Shown piece after piece: positions 1 through 9,117 of a DNA stretch of 64,000 bases. The first letter of the stretch is position 1. Each line of letters opens with the position of its first letter. The notes beneath the pieces are model-generated. The model was not told the DNA's origin and did not search any database. It was given only the letters and a program-made list of their open reading frames with translations. The stretch comes from Thermomicrobium sp. CFH 73360 (GTDB taxonomy: Bacteria; Chloroflexota; Chloroflexia; Thermomicrobiales; Thermomicrobiaceae), in the NCBI RefSeq assembly GCF_023806465.1, contig NZ_JAMSLS010000005.1:124001-188000 (forward strand). The letters are read 5' to 3'. Both the position numbers and the translations under genes were made by a program.

Positions 1-858
1 GATGGGTGTGAGCGCTGAAATGATCACCTCGGCCAAATCCTGTTTAAACTGGCCGTACCCTTTGCCTGCATACCGCTCCTCGAGTTCGGGAATTGGAATA
101 CCGGCGAGAAGCGAGTAGATCGTCAGCAGATTTGAGATGGCTGGCTTGCGCTCTTCGTCGTAACGAATCACCGTCTCCGAGTCGGTCACTGCCCTCCGAA
201 TCTTGCGGCGGATGACATCGGGCGGATCACGCAGTTCAATCCGACTGTCCGGATCCGGGTCACTTTTGCTCATCTTCTTCGTCGGATCCGTCAGCGACAT
301 GATGCGGGCGCCAGCAGGCTTGATGTCCGCTTCCGGTACCACAAAGGTCTCACCGAAAGTGTGGTTAAACCGGATCGCCACATCGCGCGTCAGCTCGATG
401 TGCTGTTTCTGGTCTTCTCCGACTGGCACGACCGCTGCATCGTAGAGCAGGATGTCAGCCGCCTGCAGGACCGGATAGAAGAACAGCCCGGCACCGACGC
501 GCTCCTGCCCCTTGGATTTCTCCTTGAACTGCGTCATGCGCCGGAGCTCCCCGAAGGTTGCCAGCGTCCCCAGGATCCAGCACAGCTCGGTGTGCTCCCG
601 CACGTCGGATTGAACGAAGAGAATCGAACGTTCCGGGTCGATCCCTGCGGCAAGCAACACACTCGCCACCTCAAGCGTCCGCTGGCGGAGCTCCACCGGG
701 TCGTACGGGACGGTCATGGCGTGGAGATCAACAATGCTGAAGATATTGTCGTATTGATCTTGCTGGAGCACCCAGTTCCGGATTGCCCCGAGATAGTTTC
801 CCAGGTGAATACCACCAGTCGGCTGGATTCCCGAGAACGCACGCGGCTTCCCCGCCAT
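1..858 (-). CDS. trpS: tryptophan--tRNA ligase, C-terminus beyond window
   Basis: Charges tRNA-Trp with tryptophan in the cytoplasm (class I aminoacyl-tRNA synthetase). Translating the minus strand from the ATG at 858 gives 286 uninterrupted codons running off the left edge. Residues 10-21 carry the HIGH-type motif (IQPTGGIHLGNY), and the KMSKS loop (KKMSKSD) lies near residue 197; the segment VGEDQKQHIELTRD between them is typical of TrpS. A Shine-Dalgarno GGAGG lies about 7 nt before the ATG. The family is about 330 residues, so roughly 45 C-terminal residues are missing. No leader peptide or T-box is evident upstream. Identification is secure. Confidence 0.95.
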   Translation of the reverse strand, partial: MAGKPRAFSGIQPTGGIHLGNYLGAIRNWVLQQDQYDNIFSIVDLHAMTVPYDPVELRQRTLEVASVLLAAGIDPERSILFVQSDVREHTELCWILGTLATFGELRRMTQFKEKSKGQERVGAGLFFYPVLQAADILLYDAAVVPVGEDQKQHIELTRDVAIRFNHTFGETFVVPEADIKPAGARIMSLTDPTKKMSKSDPDPDSRIELRDPPDVIRRKIRRAVTDSETVIRYDEERKPAISNLLTIYSLLAGIPIPELEERYAGKGYGQFKQDLAEVIISALTPI

Positions 859-1543
859 CCTCGCTCCTCCCAATTTCCGACCCACGAGGATACCATGACG
901 ACCGGAACGCGATCGCGATGGCAGTACGGGTCAGAAACTCCGGTGTTGCCTATCCCCTTCATCGGGAGCGAATCTTTCGATCCAGACAATTGGCGTCCTC
1001 GGCCTCGTCCGCCGCTACGCCGACCGCTTCTTCCTAGCCTCTTGCTCGTTCGGATCCGTGCGGCCCACTCAGGCGAGCGTGCGATACCGGCTTTGCTTTG
1101 GCCGTGGCCCAAGACAGCTCTCGTATGGCTCGGGTGAAGGCCAGCCCCGAGCCAGATGCCAGGGTAGACACATCACCCTGACGAAGTGTCCCTTGGTAGA
1201 CCAAACCTGGTACGCACCTTCCGCCGCGCCAGTTCAGGCCACAGAAAAGTACGGAATCTCGGTAAGGCGCACCACCCTCCTGGCCACTCACCTAGGGTCC
1301 TGCGCCTCCGACGTCCAAGCACACGCGCGCCATCCCTCCGCACCATGCGATACGGCCCCACACATGCTGTCCGCGCACTGCACATCATGTCTCTCTGGCT
1401 CTCGGGTGATCGAGGACTCCGTCCCAGAGGTTCCAGTGTCCAACACCCTAAGACTCAAGAAACCGCTGGACACACCTTACGGCCAGTCTGTTGTCGGGCA
1501 TCCCCAGCTGACATCGCCTAGACAAGCACGACACTGTGCTCCT
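859..1543. other. intergenic region, no gene recognised
   Basis: About 685 bp between trpS and the thioesterase gene. Short open frames exist on both strands, but none has a Shine-Dalgarno site plus a recognisable protein. A 12-bp interrupted palindrome (TTGGT-AG-ACCAA, 1193-1204) is the only ordered element I see, and it could be chance. No tRNA fold was found. Confidence 0.5.
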
Positions 1544-1960
1544 TCAGACTGAAGACTCACCCGCCTCGAACGCTCGGCGGAGTTCCTCTGGTACTGGAAC
1601 TGGCCGCATGGTCCGTGCATCGACAAAAACCTGCACAAGATGTCCCGTGACCGCTGGCTCTTCCTCTCCGTCCTTCACCAGAGCGAAGTCCAGCCGGAGC
1701 GATGACCGCCCGATCCTGCTCACCCAAAGACGACACACACCTCGGTCGTGCACCCACAGTGGCTTCCGATAGTCCGCCTCCACGTGGACACGTGGGTTAA
1801 CGATCCCGAGTTCTCGCATCATCCGCAGCGTGTAGCCGAGCCCGCGGAAAAGGGCGTACTCGGCCTGCATCACGTAGCGGAAAACGTTTGGATAGAAGAT
1901 CAACTCCGCAGGATCCGCATCACCCCAGTAAACCACGAACGGTACTTCCACTTGCCGCAC
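1544..1960 (-). CDS. acyl-CoA thioesterase, 4-hydroxybenzoyl-CoA thioesterase (hotdog) family
   Basis: Predicted cytoplasmic hotdog-fold thioesterase of 138 residues that hydrolyses an acyl-CoA to free acid and CoA; the substrate cannot be told from sequence. The N-terminal signature YWGDADPAELIFYPN (residues 11-25) matches the 4HBT family, with Asp16 in the usual catalytic position. The GTG start at 1960 has GAGGAG about 5 nt upstream. It lies 30 bp downstream of an MFS transporter gene on the same strand and is probably the last gene of a three-gene unit (3239-4528, 1991-3217, 1544-1960). Medium-length hotdog enzymes often act as housekeeping or detoxifying thioesterases, so a transporter partnership is only contextual. 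Confidence 0.8.
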   Translation of the reverse strand: MRQVEVPFVVYWGDADPAELIFYPNVFRYVMQAEYALFRGLGYTLRMMRELGIVNPRVHVEADYRKPLWVHDRGVCRLWVSRIGRSSLRLDFALVKDGEEEPAVTGHLVQVFVDARTMRPVPVPEELRRAFEAGESSV

Positions 1961-1990
1961 ACGTACTCCTCTCCGTTCAACCTCTCGCTG

Positions 1991-3217
1991 CTATCTCGTG
2001 GATCGCACCGCTGGTTCCGCCATCACCTCCTGCACTGGCAACTGTTCGTTCGAGCGTATCAGGAAAGCAGCGGGCAAGGCTAAAGTAATCAATGCTCCAC
2101 CGGCCACAGCGAACGGAAGCCAGGCCCCGTGCGTGTAGAGCACAGCACTGCCCAGCGCGCTCAATGCCGCACCGGAGATTCCGGCCGTTGTATATGCCCC
2201 TTGTACCCGCCCCTGGTGCTGTGGCCCCGCAAGCGCGGAGAGATACGCGTCGACAGACGGAGTTAACAACCCCGCAATTGCTCCTTCAACGGCGCCAAGC
2301 ACTAACAAGGCAGGAATAGACGGGACACCGTACCCAACGATCACCCCCCCGAGCAATGTCGACAACACGGCGACACGACGCCAGCGAGGTCGGTGGTTCG
2401 CCAAGCGCGCTCCGATCGGCAAGGTGACAAGATTGGCGACGGAGAAGGTCGTATAGCTGATCCCCAAGACGAAGTCGCTTGCACCCAGCTCTTTGAGGTA
2501 AATGCTCCAGATCCCGCTGAAGATACCCACTGGAACCTCGAAGGCGAAGGCCAAAAGCATCGCAGCGAACAAGGCTCCACCCAAGATCGTGCGGAACGAA
2601 TCGCGTCCTGCGCGCGGTACTGTCCCTGCTGCCGTCGTGCTCAGACGCCGGAAGGCCAGGAGAACGGGAAGCGCAAGCAGCATTTCCCCGAAACCGCTGA
2701 GCAAGAGGAGTACGACTTTCCCAACGAAGCTCGAGAGAAGACCACCAATCGCCGGTCCCAAGAGCCATCCCACGTTGAACATACCCCAGAAGGCGGCGAA
2801 CGCTTCGCCACGACGCTCCACGGGCGTCAAGTCAGCGAGCAGCGCCCGCATGGCCGGGTAAATCAGCGAAAGCCCAACCCCCTGGAGCACGCGCAGAGCA
2901 ATAAATGCAGCGGGGCTTTCCGCCCAAACGAATGCTGCCGTCGCGGCGCCCTCAATAATCAGGCCTGCAACGACAGGTCGCACCCGCCCAATACGATCAG
3001 CCAGCGCCCCAGCCGGGAAGAAGAAAACCAGCTGTGCGAGCATGAACGCTGAGGCCATGAGCCCAACAGTGCCATAGGAGGCTCCGCGTTCACGAGCGAT
3101 GAGCGCAATGAACGGCACCACCAACCCAGTTATGAGCCCCGCAAGCAGGGTGAGGCCGAGCACCAGACGGAGCATCGGTTGCCGGAGTACCCACGGACGC
3201 GGGATCAAGTTGCGCAT
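1991..3217 (-). CDS. MFS transporter, drug-efflux type
   Basis: Twelve-helix major facilitator superfamily permease of 408 residues in the cytoplasmic membrane, probably a proton-driven exporter. Hydrophobic helices alternate along the whole length, and the motif-A loop between helices 2 and 3 reads ADRIGRVRP (near residue 72). The central loop is rich in Arg and small residues, as in the two-domain MFS fold. The gene follows another MFS gene (ends 3239) with a 21-bp gap and precedes the thioesterase gene by 30 bp, so co-transcription is likely. Two adjacent, dissimilar MFS genes may serve different substrates; none can be assigned from sequence. Confidence 0.85.
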   Translation of the reverse strand: MRNLIPRPWVLRQPMLRLVLGLTLLAGLITGLVVPFIALIARERGASYGTVGLMASAFMLAQLVFFFPAGALADRIGRVRPVVAGLIIEGAATAAFVWAESPAAFIALRVLQGVGLSLIYPAMRALLADLTPVERRGEAFAAFWGMFNVGWLLGPAIGGLLSSFVGKVVLLLLSGFGEMLLALPVLLAFRRLSTTAAGTVPRAGRDSFRTILGGALFAAMLLAFAFEVPVGIFSGIWSIYLKELGASDFVLGISYTTFSVANLVTLPIGARLANHRPRWRRVAVLSTLLGGVIVGYGVPSIPALLVLGAVEGAIAGLLTPSVDAYLSALAGPQHQGRVQGAYTTAGISGAALSALGSAVLYTHGAWLPFAVAGGALITLALPAAFLIRSNEQLPVQEVMAEPAVRSTR

Positions 3218-3238
3218 ACCCGACGCTCCCCGGACAAC

Positions 3239-4528
3239 TCAACCAACGCGGGACGCTGTTCGCGAGCGCTCCACCCACACCGATGACCGCCAGAGGATCG
3301 GGAAACGCAGCGTCACCACACCAACCGCCACAACCGCGAGCAGCGCAAGCATGCTGACCGCAAGCGGGGCACCCCACGTGTCGGCCAGCGCTCCGGCCGG
3401 CAACGTCCCAAGCGGCAGTAGTCCCCATGTCAAGAGATAGACGCTGTAAACACGACCGCGCACCGTATCTTCCACTGTGAGCTGTAGCAGCGTATTTGTC
3501 GCCGCCATATACACCGCACCAGTCACACCAGCGGCAAAGAGAAAAAGTCCGGCTAACCACGCAAATGGAGCCTGTGCGAACGCCAACACTGCCGTCGCAA
3601 AGAGGCCAACACTGACCACCAGGACCCGCGGTGACTCCCCGATATGCCGACGAGCCGCTACCGCGACCGAGCCGATGACCGCGCCGAGACCGTTCAGCGC
3701 CATGAGGATGCCGAGACCGGTTGCCCCCACTCCAAGTTCGTCACGAGCAAAAACCGGCAGAAAGTTCATGTACGGGAAAAGAAGCAGTGTCGGGAGCGCA
3801 GCGAGCACCATCAGCGCCAACAGCTGCTCGCGCCGCCAGACCACTTCTACACCTTCAACAAATGCTCGCCAGAAGGACCCCCCGCTCGAAGCCGGGCGAA
3901 CGCGAGGCAGCCGCGCAGTAATTGCCACCGAGAGCAGTTGAAAGAGTGCGCAGACCCCAAAGGCTCCCGCCAGACCAACCGCTCCGACCAGCGGGCCAGC
4001 CAGGGCCGGGCCCACGATGCGCGGCGCGTTCTGGGCTGTCGACGTCAGTGCCACCGCGTTGACCAGCGCCTCGCGACCGACGACATTCGCCACCAGCGCG
4101 CTGCGCGTCCCAAACACAAACGCCATCCCGGTTCCCGAAAGGAAGGCAGCGGCCAGGAGCTGCCATGGTTGGAGTCGGTCAAGCCACAGGAGGACCACGA
4201 GCAACACGGTCACGACAGTAACAAGCACTTGCGCAGTCAGCAACACGAACCGACGGTCCAATCGGTCGATTACTACTCCCGCCGGGAGACTCACGAGCAG
4301 CATCGGGATCCCGTTCAAGAATCCTGTCAGTCCGACGAAAAACGGGGAATCGGTCAGGACAAGCGCCAACCATCCGGAGAGCAGCGACCACATCCAGAAC
4401 GCCGCGTTGGTCGCAAGCGTCGTCCCGAACAGCAGTCTGAATGCCGGATAGACTCGCAACGAGTAAAGTGCTCCACCACGGCCAGCGGGCCGCTGCTCGA
4501 GGGACTCCACCACAGTCACGCCCCCCAC
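3239..4528 (-). CDS. MFS transporter, EntS-like (MFS_3) type
   Basis: Second MFS permease, 429 residues from a GTG at 4528, resembling the EntS/MFS_3 branch (enterobactin exporter and macrolide-efflux relatives). An early segment reads YPAFRLLFG, followed by about twelve hydrophobic helices; the motif-A loop is VIDRLDRRFVLL. The first codons contain further in-frame GTGs (about 4519 to 4510), and no strong Shine-Dalgarno site decides between them, so the true start may be a few codons downstream. It is the first gene of the minus-strand unit and is divergent from the aminotransferase gene across about 290 bp that should hold both promoters. Substrate unknown. Confidence 0.82.
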   Translation of the reverse strand: MGGVTVVESLEQRPAGRGGALYSLRVYPAFRLLFGTTLATNAAFWMWSLLSGWLALVLTDSPFFVGLTGFLNGIPMLLVSLPAGVVIDRLDRRFVLLTAQVLVTVVTVLLVVLLWLDRLQPWQLLAAAFLSGTGMAFVFGTRSALVANVVGREALVNAVALTSTAQNAPRIVGPALAGPLVGAVGLAGAFGVCALFQLLSVAITARLPRVRPASSGGSFWRAFVEGVEVVWRREQLLALMVLAALPTLLLFPYMNFLPVFARDELGVGATGLGILMALNGLGAVIGSVAVAARRHIGESPRVLVVSVGLFATAVLAFAQAPFAWLAGLFLFAAGVTGAVYMAATNTLLQLTVEDTVRGRVYSVYLLTWGLLPLGTLPAGALADTWGAPLAVSMLALLAVVAVGVVTLRFPILWRSSVWVERSRTASRVG

Positions 4529-4820
4529 ACGCGCCCGATCCTACCACGCCGTTGGGCAAGAGGAACGCCTGGTCTTCCTCTGTGTCGGGAGCGCCTGACG
4601 ATCCAGTTCGCCAGGTTTCCATCATGGGCCACAGCGTGATGGACCAAGCATCACATGCTACCTGTAGCGCATTCTCCCAACCCGCGGCCACATCGTCACC
4701 TCAGCCGTGTCGTGCACACCCGGAATCATCACACCGTACGGCACACATCAGCGTTAGAATGAGCCGGGGGCAGAAAGCATTGGGGCCGGTCATCGCGAGA
4801 ATAGGATGAGGAGTATGCCG

Positions 4821-6104
4821 ATGGGCACCATCGAAAAGTATCGGGAATACGTCTGCACCAGCTTCGTCGCTGCAGTTGAGCCGATCGCGGTCGAGCGCGC
4901 CAGCGGCGCGACCGTCGTCGACGTGAACGGGCGCGAATATATCGACTGCTTTGCTGGGATCGCCGTCACCAACGCTGGGCACTGCCATCCGAAAGTGATC
5001 GCTGCGGCTAAAGCCCAGGCCGACAAACTGGTCCATGCCGCAAGTTACGTCTACCATGTCCCAGTCGTAGCCGATCTGGCTGAACGTCTGGCCCAGATTA
5101 CTCCTGGTGCGCTTCAGAAGACGTTCTTTGGGAACAGCGGTGCTGAGGGGATTGAGACAGCTCTCCGCATGGCGAAGGCGTATACGGGCCGCAACGAATT
5201 TCTTGCGCTAACACACTCATTCCACGGTCGCACGGTCGGCACACTCTCTGTCACTGGCAACATGCAGCGCAAGAAACGCGGTGGCCCCTACCTCCCTGGC
5301 GTCGCCTTTGCACCCGCCCCGTACCTCTATCGTAACCCCTTCGGCACCGATGATCCCGAAATCCTCGCCCAGCGCTGCGCCGAGATGGTTGAGTGGGCAA
5401 TCAAGTATCAAACCTCGGGTAACGTGGCCGCCTTCATTGCCGAGCCAGTCATGGGCGAAGGCGGTATCATCGTCCCGCCCGCGAACTACTTCCGCTATGT
5501 CAAAGACGTCTTGGACCGTTATGGCATTCTGTTCATCGCTGACGAGGTACAGAGCGGGTTCGGGCGCACTGGGAAGTTCTTTGCCATCGAACACTACGGT
5601 GTTGAGCCCGACATTATGGTCATGGCCAAAGGCATTGCCGATGGCTTCCCACTTTCCGCATGCATCGCCCGTGCGGAGATCGCCGACTCGTTCCAGCCCG
5701 GTGAACACCTCTCCACCTTCGGCGGCAATCCGGTGTCCTGTGCCGCCGCCCTGGCCAATATCGAGGTCATGCTGGAGGAAGACCTGCCCGGCCAAGCTGC
5801 CCGTAAGGGCGAGTACGTCCTTGCACAGCTGCGTGAGCTCGCGACGGAACATGAGCTGATCGGCGATGTCCGCGGGCTTGGGCTGATGATCGGCGTCGAG
5901 CTCGTCACTGACCGCCGCACGAAGCAGCCGGCAACGAAGCAGGCTGCGGCCTTGCGTGCCTACTGTCGCGAGCATGGCGTCTTGATCGGCGTGGGTGGAC
6001 AAGAAGGCAATGTGGTGCGTATCCAACCGCCGCTGACGATCTCCTGGGAGCAACTTGAACGGGCGCTGGCTGTCCTCGCCGAGGGGTTGCGGGTGATCAC
6101 CTGA
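4821..6104 (+). CDS. class III pyridoxal-phosphate aminotransferase (GABA/omega-amino-acid type)
   Basis: Cytoplasmic PLP enzyme moving an amino group from an omega- or beta-amino acid (4-aminobutyrate, beta-alanine or alanine) to a keto acid. Features of subgroup III are present: FFGNSGAEGIETALRMAK near residue 103, the PLP-ring Asp in IADEVQSGFGRTG, and the Schiff-base Lys in VMAKGIADGFPLSA (Lys270 from the start chosen here). Three in-frame ATGs occur at 4806, 4815 and 4821. GAGGAG at 4808-4813 lies 7 nt before 4821, which favours the last and gives 427 residues. A candidate -10 TAGAAT is at 4755-4760. It stands alone, so the substrate cannot be fixed; alanine-glyoxylate or GABA transaminase are the main alternatives. 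Confidence 0.88.
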   Translation: MGTIEKYREYVCTSFVAAVEPIAVERASGATVVDVNGREYIDCFAGIAVTNAGHCHPKVIAAAKAQADKLVHAASYVYHVPVVADLAERLAQITPGALQKTFFGNSGAEGIETALRMAKAYTGRNEFLALTHSFHGRTVGTLSVTGNMQRKKRGGPYLPGVAFAPAPYLYRNPFGTDDPEILAQRCAEMVEWAIKYQTSGNVAAFIAEPVMGEGGIIVPPANYFRYVKDVLDRYGILFIADEVQSGFGRTGKFFAIEHYGVEPDIMVMAKGIADGFPLSACIARAEIADSFQPGEHLSTFGGNPVSCAAALANIEVMLEEDLPGQAARKGEYVLAQLRELATEHELIGDVRGLGLMIGVELVTDRRTKQPATKQAAALRAYCREHGVLIGVGGQEGNVVRIQPPLTISWEQLERALAVLAEGLRVIT

Positions 6105-6756
6105 GACTATCGCCAGCCAGGAGCTGCAGGACTGCGCAACATTCAAAGCCAGCAGCTTACGGCAGGGCTCCGCTCGCTGAGAGCACGTCGCATCAGCTCT
6201 TCGCATTCGGGTTGGGTGACACGGCACCCTTCACGGGAGCCACCGCCAGCTTGCCCGGCCATTAGGCTGCTGCGAGTCGCCTGTTCAAGATCTCAATCCC
6301 TACACGGAGAACAACCCGATGGGCGCTCCTGGCACGCCCACCGTGGGTCTTTGACTCCGTGGGCAGCACCATTTCCCCTTGACTCAGCCTGCATGCGAGC
6401 GGCTCATCGCAAAGCTGCCTGACCACGTCTCTCTCGATCCATGGCCAGAAACCTGAACTCGACTCACAACATGCATGGCGCTTGGGACATCTCCACACCG
6501 ACTGCATCAACCGCATGTCATGGGTGGGAGCTCCGCCAGCAGCAAACTGCCAGCGCCGTGAACCTGCGCAATACACGACGCATGATCACGCATGTCTGCA
6601 AATTTCACCTCCAACCCTCTTCACGGTCCAGGAAGGACTCCTCCCATAGACTTCCTCCAGCTTGTCGCAACCTGCTCCATCTTCCGCAGTGAAACTGGTA
6701 CACTCACCATATCAATCAGCAAGAGCTGTTCGTTGCACGGGAAGGGAGCGCATCAC
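6105..6756. other. intergenic region with possible promoter
   Basis: About 650 bp between the aminotransferase and VOC genes. No open frame has both a ribosome site and a recognisable product. A TACACT hexamer at 6699-6704, about 50 bp before the VOC start, matches the -10 form seen elsewhere in this window, but no convincing -35 is present. Confidence 0.45.
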
Positions 6757-7245
6757 ATGCCGACTCGGGCGCTGAACCACGTCAGCATCGTCGCCAAAAA
6801 CCTTGAAGAATCTGTCCGCTTCTACGAGGAGGTCTTCGGTCTTGTCCGCATCCCTACTCCCAACTTCGGCCACCCGGTCCAGTGGCTGCGTGTCGGTGAC
6901 CTCCAACTCCATCTTTTCGAGCGGCCGGAGGATGCGCGTCGATACGCACATTTTGCGTTGACTGTCGATAACCTCCCAGCCATCTATGAAAAGGCGCACG
7001 AACGTGGTTGCCTGGACAGCGACACCTTTAGTCACTTTCTGGTGGAGTTGCCGAATGGGAACATCCAGCTTTACCTTCGTGATCCAGCTGGAAATTTGAT
7101 CGAAGTTGACTACCCGAATGCCGAACTCCTTCCACCCGAGCTCCGTGCTCAGTGTGTCCGTCTCGCCGACCGTCACCCACAGAACGAGTGGAATCTCCAG
7201 GCAACACTTTTTCTGGAGGCACTCCCTGCGTCTTCCGCCGGGTAG
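6757..7245 (+). CDS. VOC (glyoxalase/bleomycin-resistance) family protein
   Basis: Metal-dependent vicinal-oxygen-chelate fold protein of 162 residues, cytoplasmic, with two beta-alpha-beta-beta-beta modules. It begins MPTRALNHVSIVAKNLEESV, with His8 as likely first ligand, His52 and His65 in the middle strands, and Glu117 in GNLIEVD as the typical last ligand. The reading frame is open for 55 codons further upstream, but the ATG at 6757 has GGGAAGGGAG about 8 nt before it and starts exactly at the conserved domain. VOC proteins include lyases, dioxygenases and resistance proteins; sequence alone does not choose. It stands alone and is convergent with glpK. Confidence 0.82.
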   Translation: MPTRALNHVSIVAKNLEESVRFYEEVFGLVRIPTPNFGHPVQWLRVGDLQLHLFERPEDARRYAHFALTVDNLPAIYEKAHERGCLDSDTFSHFLVELPNGNIQLYLRDPAGNLIEVDYPNAELLPPELRAQCVRLADRHPQNEWNLQATLFLEALPASSAG

Positions 7246-7394
7246 GCGGGTAGATTGGCACGCCCGAAAGGTACGCTTGGTGTCATCTGATGCATGCCTC
7301 GAGGGGGCGTGGTAGAGCTGCTCCCGCGATTGCATCGCCTACTTACCCTCACCGCTGCTTCCGCAGACCACGGCGAAGCGCTCCATGCTACGCA

Positions 7395-8912
7395 TCACAC
7401 CTCGACCAAGCCGAAACTACGTTCCACTGCCTTCTTCCAGCCCGCATAGAGTGCCTCGCGTTGTTCGGCCGGCATGAGGGGAATCCAGCGTCTTGCTTCT
7501 CGCCAGTAATGAGCAATTTCCTCCTGGCTTTCCCAATACCCTACCGCCAGTCCCGCCGCATACGCTGCACCAAGTGACGTCGTCTCGCTGACCAGAGGAC
7601 AGACGATCGGAACGCCCAAAATATCTGCCTGGAACTGCATGAGAAACTCGTTGCGCACCATCCCACCATCGACGCGGAGTTCGGCAAGCGGAATGTCGGA
7701 GTCCGCCACCATCGCTTCCACGACGCCCCGCGTCTGGTACGCGGTTGCCTCCAGTACTGCTCGTGCCACATGTCCGCGGTGGATAAAGCGCGTCAAGCCG
7801 ACAATGACACCACGAGCATCCAGACGCCAGTACGGCGCGAACGCTCCAGAAAAGAACGGGACGAAGTAGATCCCGCCATTGTCCTCGACAGAACGGGCCA
7901 GTTCCTCCACCTCGGCTGGCTCGCTGATCAGTCCCAAGTTGTCACGCAACCACTGCACCAGAGCACCAGCGATCGCGATTGAGCCTTCAAGGGCGTAGAC
8001 ACAGGGACCGTCGTCGCCAAATCGGTACGCCACCGTGGTCAGCAGGCCGGCCTTCGAGGGGATCGGCTCTGTGCCCGTATTGAGGAGTAGGAAGCAGCCG
8101 GTTCCATAGGTGTTCTTGGCCATCCCCGACCGCAGGCCAGCCTGTCCAAGGAGCGCTGCCTGTTGGTCGCCGAGATCGCCGCACACTGGTACCGCCGCCC
8201 CAAGCGGCCCATCAGCCGCGGTGAAGCCATACACTCTTGGATCAGAGCTTGGTCGAATCGCTGGCAGCATCTCACGCGGGATTCTCAAAAGCTGAAGCAG
8301 ATCCTCATCCCAATCCAGCGTACGCAGACTCATGAGCATCGTGCGGCTGGCATTCGTCACATCGGTAACGTGCGCCCCACCCCGCGGCCCTCCAGTGAGC
8401 CATTAGATCAGCCACGTATCTAGAGTGCCGAAGAGCGCCCCCCCCCGCTCCGCATCAGCCCGAAGTGCAGCAATGTGGTCGAGCAGCCAGCGCAGGTTGG
8501 GGCCTGAAAAATAGGTGCTGATCGGCAATCCGGTTCGCTCCCGAAAGAGCGGGCCATACCCCTCGCGCTCTAGCTGGGCGCAAATCTGATCGGTGCGCGT
8601 ATCCTGCCACACAAGTGCGTTCGTATACGGCTGGCCCGTCTGGCGATTCCAGACCACAGTTGTCTCACGCTGGTTGGTAATCCCAATGGCAGCGATCGCT
8701 CCTCCCGGCACCCCAGCCCGTGCCAGTGCTTCCTGCACGACTTCCTGCGTCTGCTGCCAGATCTCCCGCGGGTCGTGCTCAACCCACCCTGGTTGGGGAT
8801 AGATCTGTCGATGCTCGCGCTGACCCATGCTGATCACCTTGCTTTCACGGTCGAAGATCATTGCTCGTGTACTCGTCGTCCCCTGATCGATAGCGAGCAC
8901 CAAGCGGCTCAT
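7395..8912 (-). pseudogene. glpK: glycerol kinase interrupted by an in-frame TAA
   Basis: Glycerol kinase phosphorylates glycerol to sn-glycerol-3-phosphate (FGGY family). From the ATG at 8912 (GGGGAGAG just upstream) the frame gives [17 protein letters not shown] and continues in perfect family register to DTWLI. A TAA follows at 8403-8405, and then the same frame resumes with [18 protein letters not shown] and the full C-terminal domain to 7395. No frameshift is involved: with the stop read through, the product is 505 residues, as in E. coli GlpK (502). The N-terminal fragment (169 residues) lacks most of the kinase. A nonsense mutation, a sequencing error or (unlikely) readthrough could explain it. 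It lies downstream of glpD on the same strand. Confidence 0.85.
8438..8446 (-). repeat. nine-G homopolymer within glpK
   Basis: A run of nine C on the plus strand (nine G in the coding sense) encodes part of residues GG in glpK. The frame on both sides follows the conserved GlpK sequence, so the run is at its in-frame length. It lies about 33 nt upstream of the interrupting TAA. Confidence 0.9.
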
Positions 8913-9117
8913 CGTCTCTCCCCTTCCGCTGTCTTCGCTCGCTGGCTTGACGCGCTCGCATGCCAGGCAGACATTGCCGCCGTTCGCTCTCGGGTACGGC
9001 ACACGGGGCGCTCTTTTGCGTCTGGCAACCTCCAGCACAACCACAGCGCCGCTATCACGGTGAAAACCCTTCCCTGCGCACTCTTCGTCTTTCTCCCGAA
9101 CTCCGACGCTCCTACTC

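Noticed and set aside
3644-4639. 331-codon plus-strand open frame opposite the MFS genes
   Set aside because: Highly charged, low-complexity translation antisense to a transporter with good motifs.
5217-6227. 336-codon minus-strand open frame opposite the aminotransferase
   Set aside because: Antisense shadow of a clear PLP enzyme; no ribosome site and no recognisable protein.
8403-8912. Frameshift in glpK at the nine-G tract
   Set aside because: The residues after the tract ([11 protein letters not shown]) follow the family in the same frame, so the tract is in frame and the lesion is the TAA alone.
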